Origin: Halicephalobus mephisto
Lineage: Eukaryota; Nematoda; Chromadorea; Rhabditida; Panagrolaimidae
Direction: 5' to 3'
Assembly: GCA_009193035.1 (NCBI GenBank)
Contig: SWDT01000021.1
Coordinates: 147,494 to 211,493, forward strand
DNA: 64,000 nt
The position numbers and the translations under genes are program-made. This document shows positions 1 through 12,700 of the stretch, one piece after another (position 1 is the first letter of the stretch; each line of letters opens with the position of its first letter). A model generated the notes under the pieces. The model saw only the letters and a list, made by a program, of their open reading frames with translations. It was not told where the DNA came from and did not search any database.

Positions 1-60
1 TAAATTCCTCAGGAAGTGAATTTTACAGAAAAATTAAATAAATATTTTGATAAAATTAGA

Positions 61-1113
61 TCAAGCGGTGATTTCCTCGGCCAATCTGTCGAAAGCGTTT
101 TGTTTGTGTTCGTAATCAGCGACCCAAGGGTGAGTTGGATGTTCTTCCCTTAGTTGGTTGATGTATCGGTTGCAGACTTCTGGGGATTTCCCGAGGAATT
201 GACTGACGACGAGTAGGTTGATGAGGATGTCGGGATCGTTTGCATCTCGTTGTTGAGCTTCGAGAAGCAGTTTTTCGGCATCGGTGTATTTCGCTTGAAG
301 GATTAGGCTTGAGGCTTGAGAGACTTGGAGCAAAGGAGTAGCGCCGTATTTGTCGATCATTTCTTGATAGATATAGAATGCTTCTTGGAGTTTTTCCTTT
401 CCGGCACCCATATTGACCCAAGCTAGAGACAACTGGGTAATTGTGGCGTCTTCGTTGATTTCTTGCATTTTTTTCCATTCTTTTCTGAAAAATAAATGTA
501 AAATTCAAAGTTTTTGAAACAACAAACATGGCCAAATCGACGCGGTCCAACTTCAGAAGGCACTGGATGGTAGCAGCACGGCATTCCAAGGATTCCGACA
601 GATGAAGAGCTCGGAGTGCGTCGTCAATGTTCTGGAAATTTAAATAAATTATTTAAAAAATTATAAAAACTTACATTATGTCGAATAAGGATCTGAGCGG
701 CCAGAAGCAAATTGACGTCATCAGGCTCGATGTTCCCAGCAACTTCAGCTTCGACTTCGGCAGCAATTTTGGCACTGAAAAAACCAATAACGGCCTAAAA
801 TTTGAGGATTAACTCACCGTTTTCCGGGATTTCCGACGTAATCGGCGAATCTACGAACAGCCCTCAGGGCCGTCGGGGCATTCACGTCGATTTCGTTCAG
901 TGGGATCGAGGTTTTTCCCAAGGCTATATATGAACGATACAAAAAGGAATCCCGAGCAATTTTGTCAGCATCAGTTTTCACTTTTGCATTCTGAAAAAAA
1001 TTTCATATAAAATTTATTTTTAAAAAACTGACCTGAGCATCGTTAATACATTGCTGATAAGCTCCCAAGTAATAGTTATTACGAACATCAAAAAGATGAT
1101 CAATTTCAGCCAT
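61..1113 (-). CDS. cope-1: Coatomer subunit epsilon (COPI coat)
   Basis: Five exons on the minus strand: 1113-1033, 990-818, 774-675, 631-528 and 484-61, totalling 882 nt (293 aa, against about 300 in animals). Introns are 41-48 bp with GT-AG ends. The protein starts MAEIDHLFDVRNNYY, carries the family signature GAYQQCINDAQ near residue 18, and continues through alpha-helical TPR-like hairpins (RRFADYVGNP, ALRALHLSESLEC, MQEINEDATITQL) to a conserved C-terminus. The family belongs to the COPI coatomer, which forms Golgi-to-ER transport vesicles; epsilon stabilises alpha-COP. Human COPE aligns along the full length by eye. No spliced-leader acceptor is evident directly before the start. The gene is divergent from the acetylcholinesterase gene. 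Identity is secure; the exact splice at 528/484 is inferred from frame. Confidence 0.93.
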
Positions 1114-2559
1114 CGAGAACGAAAATCAGAAGCAGAATCCGAGGCACAAAAGAGAATTTGAAAGTTGGAACGCCACGTTTTCCGTTTTCGACGGAACGAG
1201 TGAATTTTCGTTTCGAAACCTTTCACTTTGAGGATTTTTGAATTTTTTTCTTCTTCGAAATCCTAAAATTAATTTTTTTTCTATCTTCTTTCTTTGGTAT
1301 TTTTTTAAGTTTTATTTTTTATTTTTATAAAATAGATTTTTAGGTAAGTTTTTTATTTTGTAAAATATAATTTATAACGAAATTTAGCCTTAATGTGGTT
1401 GAATTTGTTCACATGTTGATTTCCGTGTGTTTATATATAAATTTCCTCTATTTTTTACTTTTATTACAAAACTAAGGTAATTCTTCAGTAGGTTAAAGGC
1501 AAGTTACTAAAATAACTAATTTTCTAAAATAAGATTTATGAAAAATTACAAAAATTGAATTTTTAAAATTAATTTTTTTCTATTTTTAAAATTTTTTCTT
1601 TTTTACAAACTAATTTTTTAATTAAGTTTTTAATTTTATAAAATATATTGTATATATGATTTTTATTTTAATTCTTATTATTTTTCACAGTTTTCATAAA
1701 TAAATTTATTTAAATTTTTTTATAAAACCAATTCTCCGGTGAGTTAAGTTACTAAAATAAAAGTCATTTTCAAATTAATTTTTACAGTTGGTTACTTGTA
1801 AGTTGGGCATTAATTGAGTAATTTGCACTTTTCAGTTGAATTGCTGCTTTTCAACCTCATTTTTCAAAATTCAACAATTTTAACTCGTGAAATTCGGATG
1901 AATCTACTGTATACTCGCGAAATTCGGATGAATCTACTGTATTTTCGAGATCCGCTGCGGGTTGTTGTGGAGAATTCCGGAGGACTTGATCAGCTGAAAA
2001 ATGAAATTTAAGAATACCTGTTTTAAGGACTTTTGTCGTATTTAAATTTCTATTTTTAATTTTAATTTGCAAAATGAAAGTTTTGAGAACGTAGAAACAG
2101 GAACTGACATGTGGCAGACAAAGTTTATAAGCGATCCCGGGAGTTTATAAAGGAAGTCTCAAGTTGGCAGGTCGATGACGATCTGCTTTTTGATGAACTG
2201 TGACAGCCGCTCTCGGGGAAGAAATCCAAATCCCTCCGAGTAACAGCAGAAAGTTAATCTCCTTCCTCCAACGAGCGCACCTGTCGTTCTATCACACTGC
2301 CAACGGCTTTTCCCCAAGGATAGCCGACTTCTAAACTGGAGAATTACGCAATTAGCTGCTTTAGGTCCAATTTGTTTTGTGCACAAAACACGCCTCTGTC
2401 GACAATCATAGGTTTTTGCGTCAATCACATTTTTCGTTATTTGTTTTTGTCCTAGTGAACATCGTCCCCTCTGGCCAGTCAATCTCTCGAACATTGGGGC
2501 TGATAGAACCTACGTATGACACCTCGAAAGAAAAAACGGAGAGACATGAAGCCGACGTG
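1114..2559. other. Divergent intergenic region
   Basis: This AT-rich stretch lies between the coatomer gene and the esterase gene and should hold both promoters. The only structure seen is a 30-bp unit present twice in tandem at 1886-1945. The segment 2100-2520 is less AT-rich and may be the 5' leader of the esterase. No convincing ORF was found. Confidence 0.5.
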
Positions 2560-5500
2560 ATGACATTCAGATTCCACTATCGATTAATTTATTCGGCTAC
2601 TGACATATTTTTGTTGATAATTGGGTTTATTTTTATCATCCAGGCAAGTATTCGACTTTGAAAAATAATTTTATTGCTAAAATTAATGGTTTTTCATTAA
2701 AAATTTAAAATTAAAAATAATAATCGAAATTAATTTTTGAAAAACTAAAATTTAAAAATTGCTAAAAATTTTGGAAACTTTGAATTTCAAAACTTTTCAG
2801 AATCCAATAAATTTTTTTGAAATTTAAAATTTTCGGAAATTTTAAAATTAAAAAAATTTATTTTGAAAAAATTTTACGAAAATAATTTTTTAAATTTCTA
2901 CAGTACTCTGATTAAAATTTAATAGACTTCTGAAACCTTCCAGAATTTCATAATCGACTTCTGGAGTCTTCTAAAATCAAAAAAACTAAAAATTATTTAA
3001 AATTAAAAATTTTAAAAATTCGTTTCGAAACAATTTTGAACATTGTTTTCGTCATACTGTAATTTATATTCTACAGTATTTTTGAATGTTAATTTTCCGA
3101 ACCTAAAAAGATTAAATATAAAATAAAAAATTTGTACTTATTTCTTGAATGATCGATTTTCAGCCAGCGGATTTTCGGAACGTCCACGTCACTCTGAATG
3201 ATGGATCTCCGGTGGTCGGGGAAGTGGTCCAATCGGTCCATGGAAAGGAAGTTGTGCAATTTCTAGGAATTCCATTTGCCGAACCTCCAATTGGAAAACT
3301 TAGATTCAGAAAACCAATCCCAAAAAAACCTTGGAGAGAACCTTTGTTAGCAACGACGCCTCCGAAAAGTTGTGTTCAAAGTTTGGACACGTATTTTGGG
3401 GACTTTGACGGGGCTACGATGTGGAACAGTAATGTCCCCATGAGCGAGGATTGTCTTTATTTAAATGTCCATGTTCCGGAAAAAGTTGATCCTGGACGGA
3501 AATTGGCGGTGCTTGTTTGGGTCTATGGAGGGGGTTTCTGGTCCGGGTGTATGACCCTGGACATCTACGATCCTAAGATCTTCTCCAGCGAAGAAAACGT
3601 CATCATAGTTGCTATGAATTATCGTGTTTCTATGTTCGGATTTCTGTATCTAGGTGTAGAAGCTGCTCCAGGAAATGCCGGACTTTGGGATCAGCAACTG
3701 GCACTCAAGTGGGTCCATTCCAACATCGAGGCCTTCGGGGGCGATCCGGACAGAATCACCCTTTTCGGCGAAAGTGCCGGAGCCGCTTCCGTGGCTATGC
3801 ACATGTTGAGCGAAAAATCCGCTCCTTACTTCACTAGAGCCATTATCCAGTCAGGATCAGCCATATCCCCTTGGGCAATCGAGAACCGACAAGTCGCCTT
3901 AAGCAGAGCCGTGGTGGTCTACGAGTACATGAAATGCGGAAATATGTCCAGAAATCCAGAAGAATGGAACATGGAAAAAGTTTTAATGTGTCTTCTAGAA
4001 GCCAGTGCGGACAAAATTCGGGACGCAGAATGGGTACCTGTCATGGAATTTGCAGATTTTCCTTGGGTTCCTGTCATCGATGGAGATTTCCTAATCGAAA
4101 GTGCTCCTACTAGTTTAAAAAACGGACATTTCAAAAAAAGCCAACTTTTGGCTGGATCCAACAACGACGAAGCTATGTACTTCATCGTCTACCAGATTGC
4201 CGTAAGTCGGATTAAGTGATTTCGAAATAATTTCCATAATGTAAAATTCACGTATCAGACAAGTTTCAAAATTGGATAATTTCTGTTTCAAAATTAGATA
4301 ATTTCTGTTCTAAAATTGGATGTGTGTGTTCCGAATATTCCCGATCGCAGATTGAACGTTCGTGTTGCAGATATTTATATTCTAAAACAATATATTTATG
4401 TCCCGAAAATCTATGTTTTAGACATCTTCAAAAGTTAAACTCTTGTATTGCAGATATTTATATTCTAAAACAATATATTTATGTCCCAATAAGTTGTATC
4501 CTAAAAGTAGAAATTCAAGTTCCAAAATTAAATATATTTGTATTTCAAAAATATATTTGTGTCCCGAAAATTTTTGTTTCGGATATACTTAAAAATTAGA
4601 TTCTTGTTTCTCAGATATTTATATTTTAAAACCATATATTTATGTTCCAATAAGTTGTATCCTAAAAGTAGAAATTCAAATTCCAAAATTAAACATTTTT
4701 AACAATTTTTTTGGAATTAAACATGAGACAATTTTTAGGATGTGTTTCCTCCTTCTGAATTCTTTGAAAAGACGGATTTCATAAAATCCAGAGAAACTTG
4801 GCTTCGATCGATCGCGAATCTTCTTCCGAGACAGATTCTGAAGTCTTCTCTCGCTCTTCAAGCAATAATCCACGAATATGAACCTTTTAATCTTCCTGTT
4901 CGTCCTGTGGATTGGGTCAGATCTCTCGACAAAATGCTCGGGGATTTTCATTTTACCTGTGGGGTTAATGAATTTGCCCAAGCTCATGCACAACACGGAG
5001 GGGTCAGTTACTACTACCACTTTACTCATTTGTCCAGTCAGCAAACTTGGCCTCATTGGATGGGGGTACTTCATGGATATGAAATTAATTTCGTTTTTGG
5101 GGAGCCTTTTAACACCCAAAAATACAAGTACACCAAGGAGGAACAGGAGCTCTCCACGAGGTTCATGAGGTACTGGGCCAACTTCGCCAGGACAGGGTAA
5201 GTCATCCTCCGAGTTCATTTCTGCAAAAATTACAGTAATCCGTTTCGATGGAGCCACTTGAGTATTGTGGTTTTTTGAATGTTTAACAGCACTTTCATAT
5301 ATAACCCTTAATCTTTGAAGATGGATCAAGGGATTCACATCTTATATAACCTCAACTCAGGAGTTTTTAACTATATTTAGACAGAATATGTTCCTAAAAA
5401 CCTAATTACGAAATTTTGTAGAATTATGAAAGTACCATCGCACAAAACCAAAATTTTAGGCCATTTTTGTTTCTAAAAAGTTCTAAACATTCCCCTCGAG

Positions 5501-6651
5501 ACCACTTCAATAAAAAGTTCATATATAATTTTTATAACATGAGTGATTAAGAAATAATCATCGCAAAAAAACCAAAATTTTAAACTATTTTTGTTTCTAA
5601 AAACTTCTAAACATTCCCCTCGAGACCATTTCGATAAAAAGTTCATGATTTTTATAATATGAGTAATTAAGAAATAATCATCGCAAAAAAACCAAAATTT
5701 TAGGCCATTTTTGTTTCTAAAAACGTCTAAATATTCCCCTTGAGACCGTTTTGTCAAAAAGTTTACTTTTACAATGACTACTTTAGTGATCCTAATAAGA
5801 ACCCTGATGGCTCTTACACTCCAGACACTTGGCCCCCATACAATGCCGAAACCCAGGAGTACATGAACCTGACAATCGAATCTGATTACACCAAGAGGGG
5901 CGCTAAACGGGTTGGCGCGGCTCTTCGTCGAAAACAATGCGCCTTCTGGAAGTCCGTCGTTCCGAATCTTCTTTCAGTCAGTGGTAAGTTTTCTAAAATC
6001 ACAAAAACGAATCAATTTTCCCTTGGTTTTGAAATTCCTCTCCTGCGACATTTGCCCCCTTTAACTCGCGTTGATTCCGAAGTTCTTTCTAAATTAATAC
6101 TTTTACTTAATTGACATACCAAGTTAACCCTATCACCAAAAAAATCCATATAAAAACGATAAAAAATAATTTGCATAACAGTAGCTCTTCTTTGATTCGC
6201 ATTGATTTCGAAATTCTCTTTAAATTAATTTTCTCCTTACTTAACTGAGATATTATGTTAATTTAACTACCGAAAAACCGGTATAAAAACGAAAGAAATA
6301 AATCCTAAAAAATAAGGAAAGCAACCATCCCAAAATCGGAAAACGAAATATTACGAAATAAGACGAGAAAAACGTCGCGTAACTCCTCGCGCGCGTGTCT
6401 ATGAACCGACAATCCTACGACTGGAACGGCAAATCTGGCTAATTAGTGTATTTTTTCGACAAATCCGGAATTATATAAAAATCCTAATTTTTTCAGCTGA
6501 CGTCGGTGAATCATTCGTTCGTTGGCGACAACAGATGGATCGGTGGGAATCAGAATACATTTTGGATTGGCAATATCACTTTGAACAATACAAAAAATAT
6601 CAAGCCTATCGTCATTTCGAAACTGATTATGGTCAATGTTCTGATCCTTGA
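2560..6651 (+). CDS. ace-1: Acetylcholinesterase with T-type C-terminal peptide (ace-1-like)
   Basis: Five exons are inferred: 2560-2643, 3164-4201, 4739-5196, 5787-5983 and 6497-6651, totalling 1932 nt (643 aa). The first exon encodes a hydrophobic signal segment and would use a GC donor (CAG|gcaagt); it joins in phase. The enzyme hydrolyses acetylcholine at cholinergic synapses. Catalytic Ser is in GESAGA (about residue 232), Glu in GSNNDEAM (about 364) and His in VLHGYE (about 486). The Trp of TMWNSN (about 115) corresponds to the choline-binding Trp. The last exon encodes a helix with spaced Trp residues (RWRQQMDRWESEYILDWQYHF) and a near-terminal Cys, as in tetramerising T-type tails rather than GPI-anchored forms. 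It converges on the RBMX2 gene, with stops 121 bp apart. Exon 1 is the least certain part. Confidence 0.9.
4360..4680. repeat. Degenerate tandem repeat in esterase intron 2
   Basis: Three related copies of an AT-rich unit begin near 4366, 4451 and 4610. Each contains CAGATATTTATATTYTAAAA followed by a TATATTTATGTYCC-like stretch. The repeat makes a spurious ORF at 4324-4599. Confidence 0.6.
5281..5765. repeat. Dispersed repeat with ~121-bp tandem copies in esterase intron 3
   Basis: A unit of about 121 bp beginning ACCAAAATTTTAGG recurs near 5443, 5565 and 5686, with high similarity between copies. The stretch 5281-5540 also resembles 17150-17395 in the first intron of the ATRIP-like gene, with a shared GATGGAT(C/A)AAGGGATT core, so it is a dispersed element rather than only a local duplication. 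Confidence 0.6.
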
Positions 6652-6772
6652 TATTTTGCTGTTCTTCGTCATTCCCTCCAGACATCAGCTGACCTCCGTA
6701 TTTATTGCTCAAAAACTTTAGGATTCAGTCAATCGATCTCGACTAAAAATCTGCAATCCAAAAAATAAATAA

Positions 6773-8571
6773 TTACCGATTCAGTCTTTTTGGAACATAG
6801 TGTTCTTCTTCTTTCCAGTTCACGTTTTTTTCGCCTTTTGTCATTCTTTCAATTTCACGAACAGCTTTGAACATTTCAATGTCCCGCCAGTCAGCCTTGT
6901 CGAAATCAGGACGGATATTATGGGTCGGGGGTGGGGGTACTTCTTTCCTCTTCTTGCCGAAGTTGAAGTGGTCCTGTCTTCCGTAGAAGTTGACATCATC
7001 GATTCCTTCGTCGAGTTTTTTCTTCTTGGCATCCCATCGGCCATCGTCTTCCGGTCGTCCTCTTTCCTCATCTGGAGTGCGTTCACGGAGTCTTTTCGCA
7101 AGTTTCTTTTCCTGAAAAAATTATTGTCTTCAATTTTACGTTCAAAAAACTAAAAACCAAAGAGTTCTCGACAAGAAGTCAATGATTAACTAAACTGTTT
7201 TGGTTTCCTTGGGACATTACGTAAACGAGGGGGTCTAGGGGTTTCTTGGTAAGGAATAAGTATTTATTCCTAGAAAGATTAGAGATTTATATGGACATCC
7301 CAAGGGTTCATCGAAAGAGATTCAGAAGTTAATAGAGAATCTAGATATTTCATCATAAAAATTAAAGATTTGTTCCTAGAAAGATTAGAGATTTATATGG
7401 ACATCCTGAGAGTTCATTAACGGGAAATTTAGAGGTTTCGTCATAAAAAATTAGATTCGTTTCGAGGAAGTTTATATATAGATGCCTTAGGGCTCATCAA
7501 CAGAAAATTTGGAAGTTCTTTCACAAGGGATTTATTTCCAGGATGCCTAACGATTCATCCGAGGAGATCCGCGAGTTAATTACGAGGGAGTTTGTCCACA
7601 AAAGTTTAGGGGTTCGTTCACAGGAGGTTCGAGGGTTCATTAACAAGGAATTTCGACCTTTGTTTCCAGGGATTCTGGTTTAGAAATGAATTTTCAGAAA
7701 TTTAAGAATTAACTTGCAAGTTTTAAAATTGGTTTGCAAATTTAGAAATTCAAAAATTCATAAAATTAAAAATTCACATTTTCGAAAAATCACTAATTTG
7801 AAATTTTTTTTAATTTTCAAAAAAATCCTAAAAAATTAAAAATAAAAATTACAGAAATCTCAAATTTGCGAAGATCCCCCCAGGGCTTTTAACGGAAATT
7901 TTGAAATAAATTTAGCATAAAAAAGTGATTTTAAATTTTAAAAATATTTGAAAACTTACAAATTTCGCGAGTTTTCTTTCTTCTTTTTCTCGTTTTTTCC
8001 GTTCTTTTCTGGCTTGGAGGAATTCGTCGTCCAGAACCTCCTTCTTCACCTTCACAAGCTGCTTCTCGGCCTTCTTTATCTGCTTCTTGAGTTCTTTCTC
8101 CTTCATCTTGGCTTCACGTTCGGCCTCCTCCTCGTCGATCACGATCGGCTTCGGAGCACAGCCCTCTTCCCAGAGCTTCTTCGTCGCTTCGTCCATTTCC
8201 TCCTTGTATCTGGGTAATCTGTATTCTTCAATGTGGTCTACTTGAAGAATCCTCCCAAGCAACTTGATCCCGTTGAAGTTATCCACGGCTAAAACCGTGC
8301 TTCTTTGGTCGGCGTAACACAAGTAACAAAATCCTCGTGATTTTCCGGTGGTTTTGTCTCTGATGAGATTAATATTGACAACTTCACCATATTGACTAAA
8401 TACAGTAATAATATCACCTTCATTGAGATCAAACGGAAGAGATCCGATATATATCCAAGCGGAGCCCTCGTATTTGTTGTGCCACGATTTCGACGAATTT
8501 CCAGCGTAATTCAGTTGTAACTCCTTTTCGTTGATTTCATTCTGGAGTCTGATCTTCGTCACACGATTCAT
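6773..8571 (-). CDS. rbmx-2: RBMX2/Ist3-like spliceosomal RRM protein (RES complex)
   Basis: Two exons, 8571-7960 and 7111-6773, total 951 nt (316 aa), separated by an unusually long 848-bp intron. The N-terminus MNRVTKIRLQNEINEKEL and the linker before the RRM match RBMX2/Snu17. RNP2 is IYIGSL (residues 40-45) and RNP1 is KSRGFCYL (about 79-86), followed by LAVDNFNGIKLLGR and QVDHIEEY. The rest is a charged Lys/Glu-rich coiled tail ending HYVPKRLNR. The family acts in the RES complex, which binds the activated spliceosome and supports pre-mRNA splicing and retention. The second exon continues the charged tail in phase 0. An in-frame upstream extension to 8703 exists, but the ATG at 8571 gives the conserved start. 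Confidence 0.92.
7230..7690. repeat. Degenerate direct repeats in RBMX2 intron
   Basis: The stretch TAGAAAGATTAGAGATTTAT plus a following TGGACATCC occurs at about 7270 and 7377. Weaker copies with TTCATC/TTCATT junctions continue to about 7690. No coding sense was found; this explains part of the long intron. Confidence 0.5.
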
Positions 8572-8799
8572 GATGAAAATTGATATATGAAAAACAAAAA
8601 TAAAAAAGAAATTAAATATTTGAAGAAATATGAAATTTTCGAAGAAGATGAAGAAATGCGTTTGGCGAAAGTTCTGAATTGCCAAAACTCTAAAAAGCTG
8701 CAAATTTCTCTAACATGATATTGAACTTTTGTGATTAATTATTTTTCTTTTTTCCGACTTTTTTCCGACTTTTTTCATGTAATTTTTCTCTTTTTTCTT

Positions 8800-9690
8800 A
8801 CCTGTGATACCAAACTACATATTCAATCACGTGAAAACAAATTTTGACTTTTTTAAACGTGGATTTTGAAGCGTGATGTAATATTGCTTTTCCTACTTTT
8901 TTTTACCTTCTTTTACATTCCGGATTTCTTCATTTTTTTACTGTTTTCTTGACTGATTTTTTTCCTTTTCTTATTTCTGATGTTAAATTACATATTTAAT
9001 CACGTGAAGATGGATTTTGACTTTTTTAAACGTGGATTTTAAAAGGTGATGTAATATTGCTTTTCCTACTTTTTCTGTAACCTTTTATATTTTAATTGTT
9101 TCTCCTTTTCTGACTTTTTATTTACCTTTTCTTATCTGTGATGTTATGAGATTTATTTAATCACGTGGAGCTGAATTTCGAAACCTTATGTGATATTCCT
9201 TTTTCTACTTTTTATAACAAACTGCTTTTATTCCTTTCTGTTTCCTTTTTCTTTCATCTTTCAGATAACTTTTCGTATCTATATTATCAAAACCTATGTT
9301 CCATCACGTGTAAATGAATCATTAATGATGTAAATATGAGTTTTCAAACGTGATGCAATATTTATTTTGCTTTTTATGAAAATTAGTTTTACTTGATTAT
9401 TTCTTCCATTCCCGACCCCTTTGTTTATTCTCGTCTAAGATATCAATACACATATTTAATTACATTTAGATAGATTTTGATTGATATGAATACGAGTTTT
9501 GAAAATCTGATCTACATTCCGTATTCCGATTTTGTTATCTCTTACATCTTTTGATTATTCGTCTTTTTTTAAGTAATTTTTTTTCTAATCTAAAATACCA
9601 AAATATATCTGATCTAATATAGATGGATTTAACTGATATGGATACAAGTTCCGAAATATGACGTGATATTTTTTGAAAATTTTTTACATC
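8800..9690. repeat. Array of about six decaying ~140-175-bp repeats between RBMX2 and MetRS genes
   Basis: Each unit runs: TGTGAT(A/G)-like opening, CATATTTAAT, CACGTG, a GATGGATTTTGA-like stretch, an AACGTGGATTTT-like stretch, GTGATGTAATATT, and a pyrimidine-rich TTTTTCCTAC spacer. Copies are clearest at 8801 and 8981 and become less similar toward 9690. Together they fill the intergenic space between two divergent genes. Confidence 0.7.
8827..9311. promoter_or_regulatory. Four TCACGTG boxes at regular spacing
   Basis: TCACGTGA is at 8827-8834 and 9000-9007, TCACGTGG at 9161-9168 and TCACGTGT at 9304-9311, spaced 173, 161 and 143 bp. Degenerate positions follow near 9464 and 9620. CACGTG is the binding core of bHLH factors; TCACGTGA is the form bound by TFEB/HLH-30 and related proteins. 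Lying between divergently transcribed RBMX2 and MetRS genes, the boxes could act on both. Function is inferred. Confidence 0.45.
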
Positions 9691-9718
9691 AAGCCTTTTT
9701 AGGCTTTGCAAATCTACA

Positions 9719-12700
9719 ATGGCCGACCCTTTGGCTGCATGGAACGATAAGGTAGAATACTATGATGAAGCTGTCAAGAAGTAAGTTTGTGATAATTACT
9801 AACTTTACTAACATCTGTTTGTTTAGTCCTGATTGTCCACGGGATTACAGGCTCCCAAAACCCGATAAGAGGAACATTTTAATTACATCTGCTTTGCCTT
9901 ATGTCAACAATGTGCCTCACTTGGGAAATATTATTGGATGTGTTCTTTCTGGTGATGTTTTTTCAAGATACTGTAGAATTAAGGGATATCAAAGTATCCA
10001 TATTTGTGGAACTGATGAATACGGAACTGCTACGGAAATGAAGGCTTTGAAGGAAAATAAAACTCCTCAACAAATTTGTGATCAATTCCATCCTTTACAT
10101 AAAGGAATCTACGAATGGTTCAATATTGAGTTTGATTATTTTGGTAGGACTTCTACTTCTAATCAAACTGAGTGAGTTAAGAACACTTTTTTGTCAGTAA
10201 TAGTGGTTTTTAGGATTTGTCAGGAAATTTTTCACAAACTTCATAGTAATGGATATACCACTATTGAGAGTTTGGATCAACTTCATTGTGGGAAATGTAA
10301 CATGTTTCTCGCCGATCGGTATGTTGGTGGAATATGCCCAAATTGCAAGTATGATGATGCTAGAGGTGATCAGTGTGATAAGTGTGGGAAACTTATCAAT
10401 GCAACGGAATTGATTGAACCGAAATGTAGTATTTGCTCCAATACTCCTGTTGTCAAAGCTTCGAAACACATATTTTTGGATTTGAACAAGTTAAGTCCTA
10501 AAGTTGAGGAATTTATCAATAAAGTTACAACAACAGAAGGCAATCATTGGTCGTCGAATGCTATTTCTATCGCTAAATCGTGGATTAAGACTGGTTTGGA
10601 AAAAAGATGCATCACGAGAGACCTCAAGTGGGGAACCCCTGTGCCGATAGAAGGTTTTGAAGACAAAGTATTTTATGTTTGGTTTGATGCTCCTATTGGT
10701 TATTTGTCAATTTCGAAAACTCTTCTTGGAAATGATTGGGAACAATGGTGGAAAAATCCAAAAAATGTTGAATTATATCAATTTGTTGGAAAAGATAATG
10801 TTGCATTTCATTCAGTTATTTTTCCTGCTTCTTTATTAGGAACAAATGATAATTATACGATGGTTAAAAGTTTGTGTGCAACGGAATATTTGAATTATGA
10901 AGACGAGAAATTTAGTAAATCTAGAGGAACGGGAGTATTTGGTGATTCTGTGGCTGATTTGGGAATTCCAGCAGATATTTGGAGATTTTATTTGATTTAT
11001 ATGCGTCCTGAAAGTCAAGATACGGCATTTTCGTGGGATGATTTTATGGCGAAAGTTAATTCGGAATTGTTGAGTAATTTGGGGAACTTTATTCATCGTT
11101 CTTTAACGTTTTTGTTTAATTTTTTTGATGCTAGTGTGGAAGAAATTGAATTTACAGATGTTGAACGAGAACTGATTGCTGCTGTGAACGAAGACATAAA
11201 GGAATTTATAGAATTACTCGAAAAAGTTCGTCTTCGTGATGCTTTGACAACTATATTGTCTGTTTCTAGAAAAGGAAATCAATATATGCAAGCTAATAAG
11301 CCATGGGAATTAACGAAACAAGGCCCAAATGAGAAGAAAAGAGCAGGAAGTATTATATCTATGACAGCAAATATATCAATTTTGTTAAGTACTATGATGT
11401 ATCCATTTATGCCGGCTATAAGTAAACAAATTAGAGATCAATGTAATATTGATAATGTTATTCAATTACCGAAACAAATGATCCAATTTTTGAAACCTGG
11501 ACATAAAATCAACAAAGTTAGTTTTTTAATTTTTTAAATAATTTTTACAAATTTTTTCATAAGAATGGGGTTTTCGGGTTTTTGAAAGATAGTTTTTATT
11601 AGTTTTTTGAAAATAATGGAATTTAAGTTTTTCAAAAAATTTTTAAAAGATGATTTTTTATCAGTTTTTAAAAAAGTGGGATTTTTTGAAAAGTGATTTT
11701 TGTTGGCGTTTTGTGAACGAGAGCAATAGTTTCGCAAGGTTTTTTGATTTTTTAAATTTGAATCCTAATTGAGTTTTATGAATGTCGAAATTACGTTTTA
11801 CTGGATATAATTTTTTGTCGGTGTTTAGAAGAATCAATTTCGAATTGTTTCAGCCTTCTCCATTATTCGCTAGACTTGAAGCGGATAAAATTGCTGAGTG
11901 GAAAAGAAAGTTTGGATCAAGTACTAGTGATCAATCTAATCCAAAATCTGAGAAAACTCAATCGACAGGTGGAAAAAAGACGGAACAAAAGAAAAATATG
12001 GCTGGAGGTAATAAAAGTAAGGAAATTTTAATTTTTTGAAAGATTTTGATATATGGATATTTTAGAAAATAATCAATCGACATCTTTTCCTCCTGAAGTT
12101 GCTGAATTGCAAACTAGATTGGAATCTGTTTTTAAGAAGTATGAAAACTTGAATGCGAATAATTCGGCTGAAGCTAATCGGACTCTTGATGAGCTTGAGA
12201 CCAACTACGCTGATTTGAAGAAATTGTTGGAGATTTGTGCTGCTTCATGGGAGAAACAAAAAGTTGCTCAGTTGTCAAAGGAGAATACTACTATTTCTAG
12301 AGAAGTGGAAGCATTGGTTAAGAAACTTACAGATCTAGAAATTGCTGCCGGTATTAAACAAGTTTCTGTACCGAATAGAGGCAATGAACAAGTTTCTCAG
12401 CAAGCTGCTCCTCAAGAAACGTCGAAAGCTACTCCAACTGAAGCGAAACCTGCAAAGGAAAAGAAGGAGAAAACGGCAAAAGGTGGTAATAAATCAGCTG
12501 CTCCAGTCGATGATTCTATTGATGTTGGTCGTCTTGATCTTCGTGTTGGAAGAATTATTGAAGCTAAGAGACATCCTGATGCTGATGCTCTTTATGTGGA
12601 AACAATTGATCTTGGAGAAGAGAAGCCTCGTACTGTTGTTTCTGGATTGGTTAAACATGTACCATTGGAACAGGTTTACTTTTTTATTTTTGTGTGTGTT

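Noticed and set aside
4324..4599. 91-codon ORF in an esterase intron
   Set aside because: It is built from a degenerate AT-rich tandem repeat, and the flanking esterase exons join in phase without it.
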